Assembly: GCA_031551485.1 (NCBI GenBank)
Contig: JAVBNO010000028.1
Span: forward strand, 1 to 48,059
DNA: 48,059 nt
Direction of reading: 5' to 3'
DNA from: JAVBNO01 sp031551485
GTDB taxonomy: Bacteria > Bacillota > Clostridia > Oscillospirales > Ruminococcaceae
Under the pieces are notes generated by a model. That model saw only the letters and a list, made by a program, of their open reading frames with translations. It searched no databases and had not been told where the DNA came from. The stretch's first letter is position 1; the number at the start of each line of letters is the position of its first letter. A program made the translations under genes and the position numbers. Positions 39,555-47,970 of this stretch are shown one piece after another.

Positions 39555-39573
39555 TTGGCTAACTTACAGCCAA
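39555..39573. promoter_or_regulatory. Dyad in the 5' region of the ABC genes
   Basis: TTGGCT-N7-AGCCAA, nested inside a wider pair CAATTGG (39540-39546) and CCAATTG (39570-39576). It lies downstream of the leftward promoter and may be an operator or an mRNA hairpin. Confidence 0.4.
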
Positions 39574-39594
39574 TTGAATATCCCGCAGAAATGA

Positions 39595-39623
39595 ATTATA
39601 ATAAACATACCGTTGGATTGCAA
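39595..39623 (-). promoter_or_regulatory. Promoter of the ABC transporter genes
   Basis: Minus strand: -35 TTGCAA (39623-39618), 17-bp spacer, perfect -10 TATAAT (39600-39595). Confidence 0.85.
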
Positions 39624-39634
39624 CCATCAATCCA
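39614..39634. promoter_or_regulatory. Likely operator of the TetR-type regulator
   Basis: TGGATTG-N7-CAATCCA, a perfect 7-bp dyad covering the -35 box of the ABC promoter. A second perfect palindrome, TGGATATCCA, lies at 39676-39685 just before the regulator gene and shares the TGGAT half-site. The arrangement fits repression of both divergent units. Confidence 0.55.
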
Positions 39635-39712
39635 TTTTAAAACTGGTCAATGTCCGACAGCCTGCAAAAATGTGTTGGATATCCATAAAAAATTTACAAT
39701 TGGGGTGCGGAT

Positions 39713-40291
39713 ATGAACGGACAAAAAGAGGATCGCAGAACCAGGATTACCAAACAAGCCATCCGCGAAAGTTTGGTCGAATTATTACAGGAATATCCTT
39801 TGTCAAAAATATCGGTAAAAATGATATGCGAAACGGCGGACATCAACCGCAGCACATTTTATGTGCATTATACAGACCAGTACGACCTGCTGCAACGGTT
39901 GCAGGAGGAGGTAATGAACGGCCTGAGCGTTCAAATTTTAAGCGCCAATTTAACGGCCCAATCGGAGTCGATTGTGCCTGTCTTGATGCAAATTCTGGAA
40001 TACGCCAAAAAAAACGCCACTCTGTTTAAGGTCGCGCTGGGTGAAAACAATGACTCAACATTTTGGAACACCCTGCGTTTCATCGCCCGGCAAAAGGTTT
40101 TGCAGGAAATCAGCGAAGACAAACGGTTGGACGAGACAACAGCATCCTATTTGGAAACATTTGCGGTGGCCGGCTACATCAGCATCATTCGCAGATGGCT
40201 TGACAGCGGATGTGAAGACGACCCGGGGCAGTTGTGCGAACTGATGTCCAAACTACTTTTCCAGGTCATCTTAAGCGCTTATCCCCGGTAA
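39713..40291 (+). CDS. TetR/AcrR-family regulator
   Basis: A 192-residue regulator with an N-terminal TetR HTH (about 10-56: RRTRITKQAIRESLVELLQE then ISVKMICETADINRSTFYVH) and a helical C-terminal ligand/dimer domain of the TetR_C type seen in Clostridia (YISIIRRWLDSGCEDDPGQL). It probably represses the divergent ABC genes and itself. GGGGTG precedes the ATG. Strong terminator downstream. Confidence 0.9.
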   Translation: MNGQKEDRRTRITKQAIRESLVELLQEYPLSKISVKMICETADINRSTFYVHYTDQYDLLQRLQEEVMNGLSVQILSANLTAQSESIVPVLMQILEYAKKNATLFKVALGENNDSTFWNTLRFIARQKVLQEISEDKRLDETTASYLETFAVAGYISIIRRWLDSGCEDDPGQLCELMSKLLFQVILSAYPR

Positions 40292-40317
40292 ATAACTGCC
40301 CATTTGCAAAAACGATA

Positions 40318-40362
40318 TTTTCGACTAAAAAACGGCTCACCGAGCCGTTTTTTAGTCGAAAA
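40318..40362. terminator. Bidirectional terminator with 21-bp stem
   Basis: A perfect 21-bp stem (40318-40338 with 40342-40362) and 3-nt loop, core AACGGCTC, with A and T runs inside the stem. It separates the convergent TetR and Crp/Fnr genes. Confidence 0.93.
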
Positions 40363-40363
40363 C

Positions 40364-41050
40364 TTATCTTTTAAGCGCGTCCAAATCCAAAATCTTAATG
40401 GTGGACTTGTGATAGTCAATAATGCCCTCTTCCCTCATCTTAGACATTTCCCGTGACAAAGAGGACTGGGGCATAAACAGATAACCGGCCAGCTCGCTGC
40501 GGTCAAACGGCAGCACCAAGTGGGTCTGGTTGTCATGAAGGTACATTTCGTACAGATAGGTGGATATTTTCTGCCGCACCGTTGTATTGCGAAGGCTTCT
40601 CAGCGCAACCATGGCATTTTCGGTAAAGCACGCAACATTATAAAGGTAATTGGTCCAAATGGAATTGGTAAATATGTTAGGATCCGACATTGAATCGCGC
40701 ATCTTTGTTTTATCAAAGAGCAAAACCGTGCTATCGGTTCTGGCCACAAAATCAGAGGCCCACGTTTTGCGGCTGGGCAACATAATAATCGTTTCGCCAA
40801 AGGTGCGGCCTTCTCCCAGCAGCTCAAAAACAGCTTTTTCACCGGCAAGACTATAGCGAATCTGCATCAGTTTGCCTTTGGCAACAATGCCGCTAAATTC
40901 AATGGGGTCCCCCTCCCGGACCAGATAGTCGTCTTTCTTTAAGTTTTTGACGACCGGATTAAGCGCCTGCAGGAGGTTTTCTGCTTCCAAGGTGGAAACA
41001 TCGGCGATGTGGGGTACTTTGTGAAGAACATTGTAATACTGGGTGTACAT
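40364..41050 (-). CDS. Crp/Fnr-family transcriptional regulator
   Basis: A 228-residue regulator: cyclic-nucleotide-type beta-barrel sensor (about 20-125, with YLVREGDPIEFSGIVAKGKL and GEGRTFGETIIM), long dimer helix, and C-terminal winged HTH (about 150-225, FDRSELAGYLFMPQSSLSRE and MREEGIID). The N-terminal cysteine cluster of Fnr is absent, so it is not a classic oxygen sensor; the ligand is unknown. ATG at 41050 has AAAGGA upstream; a GTG at 41071 with its own GGAG is an alternative start. It lies directly downstream of the surface-protein operon and may regulate it (inference). Confidence 0.88.
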   Translation of the reverse strand: MYTQYYNVLHKVPHIADVSTLEAENLLQALNPVVKNLKKDDYLVREGDPIEFSGIVAKGKLMQIRYSLAGEKAVFELLGEGRTFGETIIMLPSRKTWASDFVARTDSTVLLFDKTKMRDSMSDPNIFTNSIWTNYLYNVACFTENAMVALRSLRNTTVRQKISTYLYEMYLHDNQTHLVLPFDRSELAGYLFMPQSSLSREMSKMREEGIIDYHKSTIKILDLDALKR

Positions 41051-41101
41051 GGGAAGATCCTTTCGTTTCACATGCAAGCTCCTTTCTCTAGTATGTGCAA
41101 A

Positions 41102-41150
41102 ATATGAGAAAACGCTTTTGGTAAAACACGCCAAAAGCATTTTCTCATAT
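41102..41150. other. Long inverted repeat upstream of the Crp/Fnr gene
   Basis: A 20-bp stem with one mismatch (41102-41121 with 41131-41150, core GCTTTTGG/CCAAAAGC) around a 9-nt loop. On the minus strand TTTTGC follows. It may terminate the upstream surface operon. Confidence 0.55.
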
Positions 41151-41186
41151 ACTTGTTCAGGGAACGAACCCTGGAGGTTATGTCGT

Positions 41187-41214
41187 GCCGGATCATCCTA
41201 AGTGGTAATCCGGC
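41187..41214 (-). other. Hairpin just past the stop of the large surface protein gene
   Basis: GCCGGAT (41187-41193) pairs with ATCCGGC (41208-41214) around 14 nt, 17 bases downstream of the stop codon on the minus strand; no T run follows. It probably protects the mRNA 3' end or acts with the hairpin at 41102-41150. Confidence 0.45.
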
Positions 41215-41231
41215 CCCCAAATATGTCAATG

Positions 41232-44200
41232 CTAGGAAATGGCTCCGAACTCGTTGAGGGCATAGTCCCAGTCAAAATAGGTCGGCGTTTCACTGGTAGG
41301 TTCTATATATACGGTTACCCACGCCTCGTGTTGGCCTTCGTAATCAATCTTGATATTGCCGTCCCGAGCTGAGCTGGCAAAGCTTGCGGCGCCGTCGGTA
41401 TATGAGACGACATGTCCCGCATACCGGTAAAACTGTGGCATGGTGGGTATGACGCGAAACTGCTTTTCCACTTCTGCCGCAACGCCGAACGTAAAGTCGG
41501 TGTAGGGGGCAGTGTCGGTTCCGGAACTGCACACAACGCCCAAAGACGCCTGTACGCTACCTCCGGCCGTCATATTGTTCAGCTGCATATATCCGTTGCG
41601 CGGTATGGGGACGAGGGATGTGGCACGGTTTACCGCCACCTGCCGGATATGCAGCTGAAGCGGCACAACCTGGACAACCAGTGTAACTTCAATATCGCGT
41701 TCCATGTCCGGATGATTGGTACCATAAACAGTGGCACCCCGGTCAAAGGTAATTTGATATGTACCGGAAGCGTCTTTGCGTATGGTATAGATTTTGTTGA
41801 CAACCGTCGTGCTTCCAAAGGAATCGTCGCCCACCGTGTATACATTGTCAATATAGGAATATGGAATGGTAAAACTTTGACCGTTCAGCGGCCCGGTAAG
41901 CGGCGTGGGAAGGGTGTATTCTTCCATTCCGCCGCCGGAAGCGCGCACACGCAGTTCTACAATCTGCGTGATTGACGGATTGTTGGCCAGAAAGGTAACA
42001 CTACCCGGCAAACCATAATCCATCACATTGCTTTTGGCCGAAGCGGTTTGCAAATTGGGGGGAGTCGATGACTTGTAAGCATCAATTTGCATGTCGGTAT
42101 CATTGGGAGTATTGCCTTGGTCGGCATTCTTGACCAAAATCGAAAGGGTAGGGTTAGCCAGAATGGTGATAATCTTCGCGTCGCGGATATACCGTCCATC
42201 GGCCAAATTCCAGTAGTACTCCGCCAGATAGCGCCCGGCATCGCTGGCTGCAAATGTACGTTCTCCATTCCACTTGCTTTGCGTCTGTGGATCGGTTGGA
42301 CCGCGCAATGGCAGTTCGTCGCCTTTGATAAGACGGCCCGTATTTGGATCAATCGAGACAAAAGGCTTGATCATAGTTTCCATGGTGCTGCCAAAAGCAT
42401 TGTCGTTGCCATATTTGGACATATGGTTCATGTTGACCTGGGTGAACTGATTGGCGGCCGCCGCAAAGTTGGGAGGCACCACCCCGCCCTGCACACCCAA
42501 CTGGCTGCCATCCAAAGCATTATCCGGATATACGCCAATGGTGAAATCACGGTTACTGGGGTCGGCCATTCGAGGACCGGTCGAGAAAATAAGCCGCACA
42601 TCATCCGCATGGTCATAAAGCGCGTTGGGGGCTACTGTTTGGTTTCTTCCCGCGTTCAGGTTGGCCGTGGGAATAATGCGCAGCCGCCGCATGCCAACCG
42701 CACCATCGACGGTGGTGTTGACCTGCAGCCACTCGATACCGGGACAGAAATGATCACAGTACCATGTCTCGTTGGCTGCTTCGATGGTTAGCACAGGATA
42801 ATCGGCGCCAAAAAGGTGCGTCAATGTACCGTCTTTTCGCCAGCTTGTTCGGCTGTCGCTTGTCATGGGAAAACGAACGGTAATGTCGCGTACCGTATCG
42901 TAAACCGTAGTGGGCAGGGGATTGCCCTGAAAATCTTTCTCCCAGGTTGCCAGATGCACCGTGGACACCGACGCTTTGGAAAAAGCCCGTACAAGGCCTC
43001 GTGTCTCGGGGAGAAACGTGCCGGCATCTACAAACGCATTCAACTGAGGATACATACCGTCGCTGGTGATAAGCCATTCGCCGGTTTGATCAGCTGTAAA
43101 TCCAGTAAACCCGGTGGCGCCTGCAAAAGAGCTTAAACCCGCATAGGGTTGGCCGTTTTTCACTGCATCGGCCGTATATACACCGGTGATACCGGGCACC
43201 TGTTGGGCAAGGCCGGAGGTCCATTCCCGGAGGGCGGTGGTTTGCTTATCGTAGTAACAATTGGTGAACGTATTCGTGCTGCCGCCGCTAACCACGCCAA
43301 AAAATCCACCAACATCTGTGCTTTCGGTTCGCGACCCGCTTACGTCGGTATCCAATGCACCGACTTCGCCGACAGCATAACAGTTCACAAATTTAGGGTG
43401 TGCTGCATAATCGGTTTTGGCGGTCTCTCCTAAAAATCCACCCAGTTTTTTGCCGCCGTTTTGCATGCCGACAATGGTCGAAGAGTAACAGTTGGTAAAG
43501 GTGGATGAGCTTCTCCCAAACCGATTCGCCACCAGAGCCTGGAAGCCGCCCAGCGTTTCGAATCCTTCTACCGATCCCGACGCATAGCAGTTTTGATAGG
43601 TGGTCTCGGCGCTGTACCCCTCAAATCCGCCGGTTTGGCTGGCACCAAACACTTTGTTGTTCGTAAAGCAGTTGGTAACGGTGGCCGGATAGTCGTTGCA
43701 GGAAATGAAACCGCCCGAATGTCCACCAGTAGAGATGACAGCGCCGTCAATGGCAAAGCTGTTGGTAATGACGGCATAGCCGGGTATGGCAACAAAATTG
43801 CCCACATGGTTTACACCGTAAACGTCGGTGTTTTTAACCCCGCAATTGTCAATCGTAGTGGAGCTGCCCGTAAAATTGGCCACCAGGGACGCCGTATTTT
43901 GGCCAACCGCTGGACAATCGTTGTAAAACAGCGAGTCTTCAATATTCACATTGGTGATGACGCAATGGTCAAAGGTTAAAAAAAGCGCCACTGCATGATT
44001 TTTGTTGTCCGCCAGTGATGAAGAAACACATTTGACCGATTTGAATGTTAAGTCTTTGACATTGCTGTCATACAGCCTGTCCAAAAACAAGCTGGTATTT
44101 AACCCCAGGTTGTAGATTGTCTTATGATTGCCGTCCAACGTAAAATAAAGTTTGGCGGGGGTCACGCGGTCCCAGTTTACATTCTTCCCGTTTAGGTCAA

Positions 44201-44909
44201 TGTCCCGCATCAGCTTTACGGTAAGGTTGTTGGTGGCGGTCACTTGCGTGAAGGCATAGCGAAGCTGTTGCCCTGTCCACACCTCGTAGGTCGAACCGTT
44301 CCGATAGGGAATCATACCCTCGTTGCCTGGCTGGCTGGGCGCGCCGCTGGTTGTTGTTGCAACCGAAGCCACCGTGCCGTCCCACTTGGGCAAACTTGTT
44401 GTTGTCCAGCGGAAACTGTCGCGGCATTTTTTCCATTCGGTATTCAGATAGTCTATCCAAAACCCGGGGACAGATCGCCCCGTCATATACTCATTATATG
44501 TAACACCGTTTCCGCTTGTGGGTGAGCTATTGTTCATCAGCGTATCCATGGCGGCGTCGTTACCTGTTAAAGGCGCCCCCAGCATCCTGCGGCCAACAGC
44601 AGTGTCTTCAGAAGATTCGGTCGGTTCTAAATCTTCCTCATTTTCAGAGGTCTCCTCTTGGCTTTGGCCAATGGAAACTTCATCGCCGCCGGACATTTCC
44701 TCTTGGCTTTGGCCAATGGACACTTCATCACCAATGGAAACTTCATCGCCACTGGACGCCTCTCCTTGGCTTTCGCCAATGGAAGCCCCATATTCGCCTT
44801 CATCGGGCACAAATGCAAAAAAGCTGTTGGGCACTTGCCGTACAAATACGCAAGCCACCCCCAGCGCCAGTATGAACGCAAATAATTTTTTATACGCAAC
44901 TCTCATCAT
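41232..44909 (-). CDS. Giant secreted GLUG-repeat surface protein
   Basis: A 1,225-residue exported protein. A basic N-terminus and hydrophobic stretch (about 8-24) make a signal or anchor segment. Then comes an acidic low-complexity region (about 38-100) with near repeats of DEVSIGQSQEE. Residues about 200-620 resemble GLUG-type beta-helix repeats: VGNFVA, SGGFIS, TGGFEG, LGGFQA, LGGFLG and VGGFFG spaced by NCY/NCF turns. The second half (620-1225) is beta-rich, probably Ig-like, unassigned. No LPXTG-type signal or C-terminal membrane segment is present, so attachment must be by the N-terminus, by association, or as a sortase nucleophile. AAGGTGAT precedes the ATG. It is 14 bases after the sortase gene. 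Confidence 0.85.
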   Translation of the reverse strand: MMRVAYKKLFAFILALGVACVFVRQVPNSFFAFVPDEGEYGASIGESQGEASSGDEVSIGDEVSIGQSQEEMSGGDEVSIGQSQEETSENEEDLEPTESSEDTAVGRRMLGAPLTGNDAAMDTLMNNSSPTSGNGVTYNEYMTGRSVPGFWIDYLNTEWKKCRDSFRWTTTSLPKWDGTVASVATTTSGAPSQPGNEGMIPYRNGSTYEVWTGQQLRYAFTQVTATNNLTVKLMRDIDLNGKNVNWDRVTPAKLYFTLDGNHKTIYNLGLNTSLFLDRLYDSNVKDLTFKSVKCVSSSLADNKNHAVALFLTFDHCVITNVNIEDSLFYNDCPAVGQNTASLVANFTGSSTTIDNCGVKNTDVYGVNHVGNFVAIPGYAVITNSFAIDGAVISTGGHSGGFISCNDYPATVTNCFTNNKVFGASQTGGFEGYSAETTYQNCYASGSVEGFETLGGFQALVANRFGRSSSTFTNCYSSTIVGMQNGGKKLGGFLGETAKTDYAAHPKFVNCYAVGEVGALDTDVSGSRTESTDVGGFFGVVSGGSTNTFTNCYYDKQTTALREWTSGLAQQVPGITGVYTADAVKNGQPYAGLSSFAGATGFTGFTADQTGEWLITSDGMYPQLNAFVDAGTFLPETRGLVRAFSKASVSTVHLATWEKDFQGNPLPTTVYDTVRDITVRFPMTSDSRTSWRKDGTLTHLFGADYPVLTIEAANETWYCDHFCPGIEWLQVNTTVDGAVGMRRLRIIPTANLNAGRNQTVAPNALYDHADDVRLIFSTGPRMADPSNRDFTIGVYPDNALDGSQLGVQGGVVPPNFAAAANQFTQVNMNHMSKYGNDNAFGSTMETMIKPFVSIDPNTGRLIKGDELPLRGPTDPQTQSKWNGERTFAASDAGRYLAEYYWNLADGRYIRDAKIITILANPTLSILVKNADQGNTPNDTDMQIDAYKSSTPPNLQTASAKSNVMDYGLPGSVTFLANNPSITQIVELRVRASGGGMEEYTLPTPLTGPLNGQSFTIPYSYIDNVYTVGDDSFGSTTVVNKIYTIRKDASGTYQITFDRGATVYGTNHPDMERDIEVTLVVQVVPLQLHIRQVAVNRATSLVPIPRNGYMQLNNMTAGGSVQASLGVVCSSGTDTAPYTDFTFGVAAEVEKQFRVIPTMPQFYRYAGHVVSYTDGAASFASSARDGNIKIDYEGQHEAWVTVYIEPTSETPTYFDWDYALNEFGAIS

Positions 44910-44923
44910 TTATCACCTTAAGG

Positions 44924-45634
44924 TCAACCTTCCGAAAAGGCGACCAGTTTGGCCACAAGAATGGTTCTTGCCTCCGTAAACTCATACGAACAGGTGGACA
45001 ATGTGACAAGGCGCTCTCCCCAACGTATATCGGAATCCCTTAGAAACTTCGCGTCGCTTTTGAGTTGACTGGTGTATTCGTCCCAGCTGGATGATGAATC
45101 AAAAGACCATGTGTACGCATTGCCGATACTGGGTACGACAGCAACCGCCAAAATCTCCAGCCGGTAGGTTTTTTCCGGCGTGTACAACCAACCCGACGGG
45201 TGCGCATCAAAATAATCTTGATCTTTAAAAAGATTGATTTCAGTAAACATTTTGCCTCTGATCATGTTGTGGCCATATACAATGCTGTTAGGATCGCTAA
45301 AGTCACTGCTGTTGCGGTAATCTAAAAAGATAGCGCCGTTTTTGTCTTTCTCTTTAAAACAGCTGTATTGCAGATAATAATCGTTATTGTTGGTCTGGGT
45401 AATGGCATAGCTAATGTCGGTATCGTCAAGGCTGAGCCATGCGACAATCTCCGGATTGCGGCTTTGCAGCGAGGTAAAGTCCATGAGCGGGTAGTCCCCG
45501 GCCTTGCTTTCTTGGGAGATGTCCGGCATACGGACATCGGGGGAAAAATCCACAATGTTGTAGGAGGTTAGCCCTACAACCAGAATGGCACCGGCAAGAA
45601 CAAGGGTCAGCGCCAGAAATACAATCTTCTTCAT
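44924..45634 (-). CDS. Class B sortase
   Basis: A 236-residue membrane-anchored transpeptidase (N-terminal segment about 4-24). Class B hallmarks are AWLSLDDTDISYAITQT, FLDYRNSSDFSDPNSIVYGH and the active-site TLSTCSYEF. The catalytic triad is His122, Cys215 and Arg223. Sortases cut sorting signals between Thr and Gly and join the protein to peptidoglycan or to another pilin. In Clostridioides difficile, SrtB uses (S/P)PxTG signals, which fits the SPPKTG protein three genes upstream in this operon. 8 bases after the preceding gene. Confidence 0.93.
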   Translation of the reverse strand: MKKIVFLALTLVLAGAILVVGLTSYNIVDFSPDVRMPDISQESKAGDYPLMDFTSLQSRNPEIVAWLSLDDTDISYAITQTNNNDYYLQYSCFKEKDKNGAIFLDYRNSSDFSDPNSIVYGHNMIRGKMFTEINLFKDQDYFDAHPSGWLYTPEKTYRLEILAVAVVPSIGNAYTWSFDSSSSWDEYTSQLKSDAKFLRDSDIRWGERLVTLSTCSYEFTEARTILVAKLVAFSEG

Positions 45635-45642
45635 GGCATCTT

Positions 45643-46278
45643 TTATCGCGCTTTGGGTGCCAGCACGGCGTCAATTTCTCTGAGCTTGCTGTCGCTGGGC
45701 TGGGTCGACACATTCCACCAGGCGGACCGGTAATTCCATTTTTTCGTATCAATCGCTTCAATTTTAACGACAATATTCATTTTGGCGTTCGAATACTCCC
45801 ACCCAAGGGAATCCGCCAGTTTGACACCGGTAAATAGAGCTTCGCTGGTTTCCGTGCCGCTTCCGGCAGGTCCTAAAACATCTTTGTAATAGTAATAGCC
45901 GTCGTTGCCATAAATCCAATCTGTTCTGTTTTCACCAAGCAGTATAACCTCTGTGCCAATTTGCGCTTCCAGCGGCTGGCCCTCTGCCGTAACAATGGTC
46001 GGCATAACCATCAGCCGCACAAAAGCGGGAATGCTTTTTGTATTTTCCGCCGCCACAATTTTGTCTGTGCTGTCTCCCTGCGAAATGCCTCCTGGCGGGG
46101 TAAAAACATCTACAACTTTCGCGCCAAATTCCAGTTCCGGTGTCCGAAAGTAGTTAACGACTTTATCGGAGCCGACAAACCAGGACCAAGTGGCTCCCAG
46201 CAAGGCGACAACAATATAGCAGGTGGCGAATGTTGTAATGAGAATCCTGGGCACTCTCAGTCTTTTTAGCATGTTCAT
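45643..46278 (-). CDS. BsaA/TasA-like matrix protein 2
   Basis: A 211-residue exported protein with a signal-like N-terminus (about 12-35) ending in GATWSWFVGSDKVVNYF, a SipW-type pattern in which a W-F pair follows the hydrophobic core. The mature part shows GNDGYYYYKDVLGPAGSGTE and later VVKIEAIDTKKWNYRSAWW. This order (aromatic YYY cluster, VLxPG, then an EAI/EAV strand and AWW) is shared with the larger paralogue at 46954-47970. It probably forms or caps a fibre. 19 bases after the anchor protein gene. Confidence 0.8.
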   Translation of the reverse strand: MNMLKRLRVPRILITTFATCYIVVALLGATWSWFVGSDKVVNYFRTPELEFGAKVVDVFTPPGGISQGDSTDKIVAAENTKSIPAFVRLMVMPTIVTAEGQPLEAQIGTEVILLGENRTDWIYGNDGYYYYKDVLGPAGSGTETSEALFTGVKLADSLGWEYSNAKMNIVVKIEAIDTKKWNYRSAWWNVSTQPSDSKLREIDAVLAPKAR

Positions 46279-46297
46279 CTCTCCCTTGCCGTAAATT

Positions 46298-46927
46298 TCA
46301 ACTTGATTTTTGTTTTTTGCGATAGAAGTAAAATGAAACTGCTAAAAACACGGCCGAGAGTCCCATCAGCGTCATGTTGGCGGTTGCCCCTGTTTTCGGC
46401 GGAGAAGAATCTTCTTTCTTAACCGCGTGAAAATTCCATTGTATTTCCGCAATGCTCTTTTTGCGGAATAAATCTCTGGGAAGGTTTTTATCCAGTGTCA
46501 GTTCGATCTGTAACGTGTTTGTATCGCCATAGGAATAAGTGCCAAGTGGCAATGCCTTGGTAATCATATTGGTTCCGTCGTCGCCGTAAAGCCGGCCGTT
46601 GTATAACACTTTGCCGTCCATCGTAAGCTTTAAATGAATCTTGTTCAGCAGCTCGATGGGGCCGGTTTGAAACAAAGGTTCCGCTGTCATAGAAAGCGTA
46701 AACGTGCTGTGCTCATTATTGGTAATCTTAAGTGTTTTGCGAATGACGTCGCCTGCCTCCATATTATCGGCATAGATAAAATACTTTCCTTCCGAAGTCA
46801 CGCGAATGCCATCGTCATCCCCGATAAGAAAGCCGGAGGGAAACGTGGTAACGGCATATGCCGTGGCACTTCCCAACATGGCCCCTGCCAAAATAAAGGC
46901 CACTATGTTTTTGAATAACCGTTTCAC
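46298..46927 (-). CDS. Sortase substrate with PPKTG anchor signal
   Basis: A 209-residue cell-wall-anchored protein. Signal peptide 1-25 (cut near AYA), then a beta-rich ectodomain, and a complete C-terminal sorting signal: SPPKTG (175-180), hydrophobic segment about 182-202, and RKKQKSS tail. The motif matches the (S/P)PxTG preference reported for clostridial class B sortases, one of which is encoded two genes downstream. The start is GTG at 46927, 6 bases after GGAGGAGGG. It probably attaches the BsaA-like polymer to peptidoglycan. Confidence 0.88.
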   Translation of the reverse strand: MKRLFKNIVAFILAGAMLGSATAYAVTTFPSGFLIGDDDGIRVTSEGKYFIYADNMEAGDVIRKTLKITNNEHSTFTLSMTAEPLFQTGPIELLNKIHLKLTMDGKVLYNGRLYGDDGTNMITKALPLGTYSYGDTNTLQIELTLDKNLPRDLFRKKSIAEIQWNFHAVKKEDSSPPKTGATANMTLMGLSAVFLAVSFYFYRKKQKSS

Positions 46928-46953
46928 AGTTACCCTCCTCCTCTTTCAAAAAA

Positions 46954-47970
46954 TTAGGCGCAGAATTCAGCCAGTTTGTCTACAAGGGTTGTATTGGTGA
47001 GATTCCAGCCATCGGTAGCCACAATAGCGGCACGTGTGTTTTGGATCGCTTCCATCAACACAGCAAGGTCAAACTCCATCAGGGCATGCTCGTTGCCGGC
47101 AGAAGAATCCAGCGTAACTGTATCCAGCAGCAGCGGGCTGATGGCGCTGGGGGCAAGTTTGCCAATGTAGTAGAAGTAGCCGTCGCCCTCGTTGTACCAC
47201 CAGTTGTTGTTGGTCATGCTTTGTTTCACGGCGCCATATTTGAGGTGGAGCAGGGCGTCGGTCTGTGTGTTGCCGATGCCTGTGCCGCTGGTGTAGTTGA
47301 TGCTGGCAGCTGCGGGGCGCACAACATTGGTTCCGTTGGGAACAACCAGGTTCAAACCGGCCCAATCGGCATAGGTGGTGGCTTTGCCGCCGAAGAAGAA
47401 GTAAGCAAGATTGGAGATTTTCACTTTGCCGGATTCGATGGTGAAGTCCGCGCTTACTTTCTGGAATGTGCCATCGCCAAGGTCATTGTAGGCGACAAAT
47501 GCAGAAGTTGTTTTTCCGGTTGCTGCGTCGGTTACAGACATTTTTTTGACGACAAGGTTGGGGGGAATGGGCGCTGTGGTGTCGGAGGAGGTCAGCGCAG
47601 TCCATGTGCTGTAGGCGCCAACGCCGATATGTACCGGAATCCACTCCGAGTTGGTCGGCGTAGCGGTGGGCGATGTATACATGGTGCCGTTGTTTTTCAA
47701 CAGCTTCAGAATTTCTTCAAAAGACACGCGCACCAAAACATCGGTTTCGCTGTTGTTGACTACGCTGACGTTTTTCAGCACTTCCTGGCCCGGTTTCCAA
47801 TCTGTCGGCGGGTCAAAGATTTCGATCAGGCTTACCGAACCGTCGGTAATCAGTTTGGTCTCAAAGTGGTTGATCCGGCTGTCCTTCGATGTAAACCACG
47901 CGAAGGTAGCAGATGCCACAATAACCATTGACAAAAGAACGCTCAGTCCTACCATTAACTTTTTGCTCAT
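46954..47970 (-). CDS. BsaA/TasA-like matrix protein 1, SipW-type signal
   Basis: A 338-residue exported protein. The signal region reads MVGLSVLLSMVIVASATFAWFTSKDSRINHF in outline (AWFT at 24-27), the SipW-dependent pattern of TasA, camelysin and Clostridium perfringens BsaA. The mature part has NVSVVNNSETDVLVRVSFEE and the GDGYFYYIGKLAPSAISPLL segment followed by EFDLAVLMEAIQNTRAA, a family trait shared with the paralogue at 45643-46278. TasA forms amyloid-like fibres and BsaA forms sortase-linked pilus-like fibres. GGGAG precedes the ATG. It is the first visible gene of the operon. Confidence 0.85.
   Translation of the reverse strand: MSKKLMVGLSVLLSMVIVASATFAWFTSKDSRINHFETKLITDGSVSLIEIFDPPTDWKPGQEVLKNVSVVNNSETDVLVRVSFEEILKLLKNNGTMYTSPTATPTNSEWIPVHIGVGAYSTWTALTSSDTTAPIPPNLVVKKMSVTDAATGKTTSAFVAYNDLGDGTFQKVSADFTIESGKVKISNLAYFFFGGKATTYADWAGLNLVVPNGTNVVRPAAASINYTSGTGIGNTQTDALLHLKYGAVKQSMTNNNWWYNEGDGYFYYIGKLAPSAISPLLLDTVTLDSSAGNEHALMEFDLAVLMEAIQNTRAAIVATDGWNLTNTTLVDKLAEFCA

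Noticed and set aside
40364..41050. Fnr-type oxygen sensor
   Set aside because: The cysteine cluster required for the [4Fe-4S] sensor is missing.
41232..44909. LPXTG-type anchor in the giant surface protein
   Set aside because: The C-terminus has no xPxTG motif, hydrophobic segment or basic tail.
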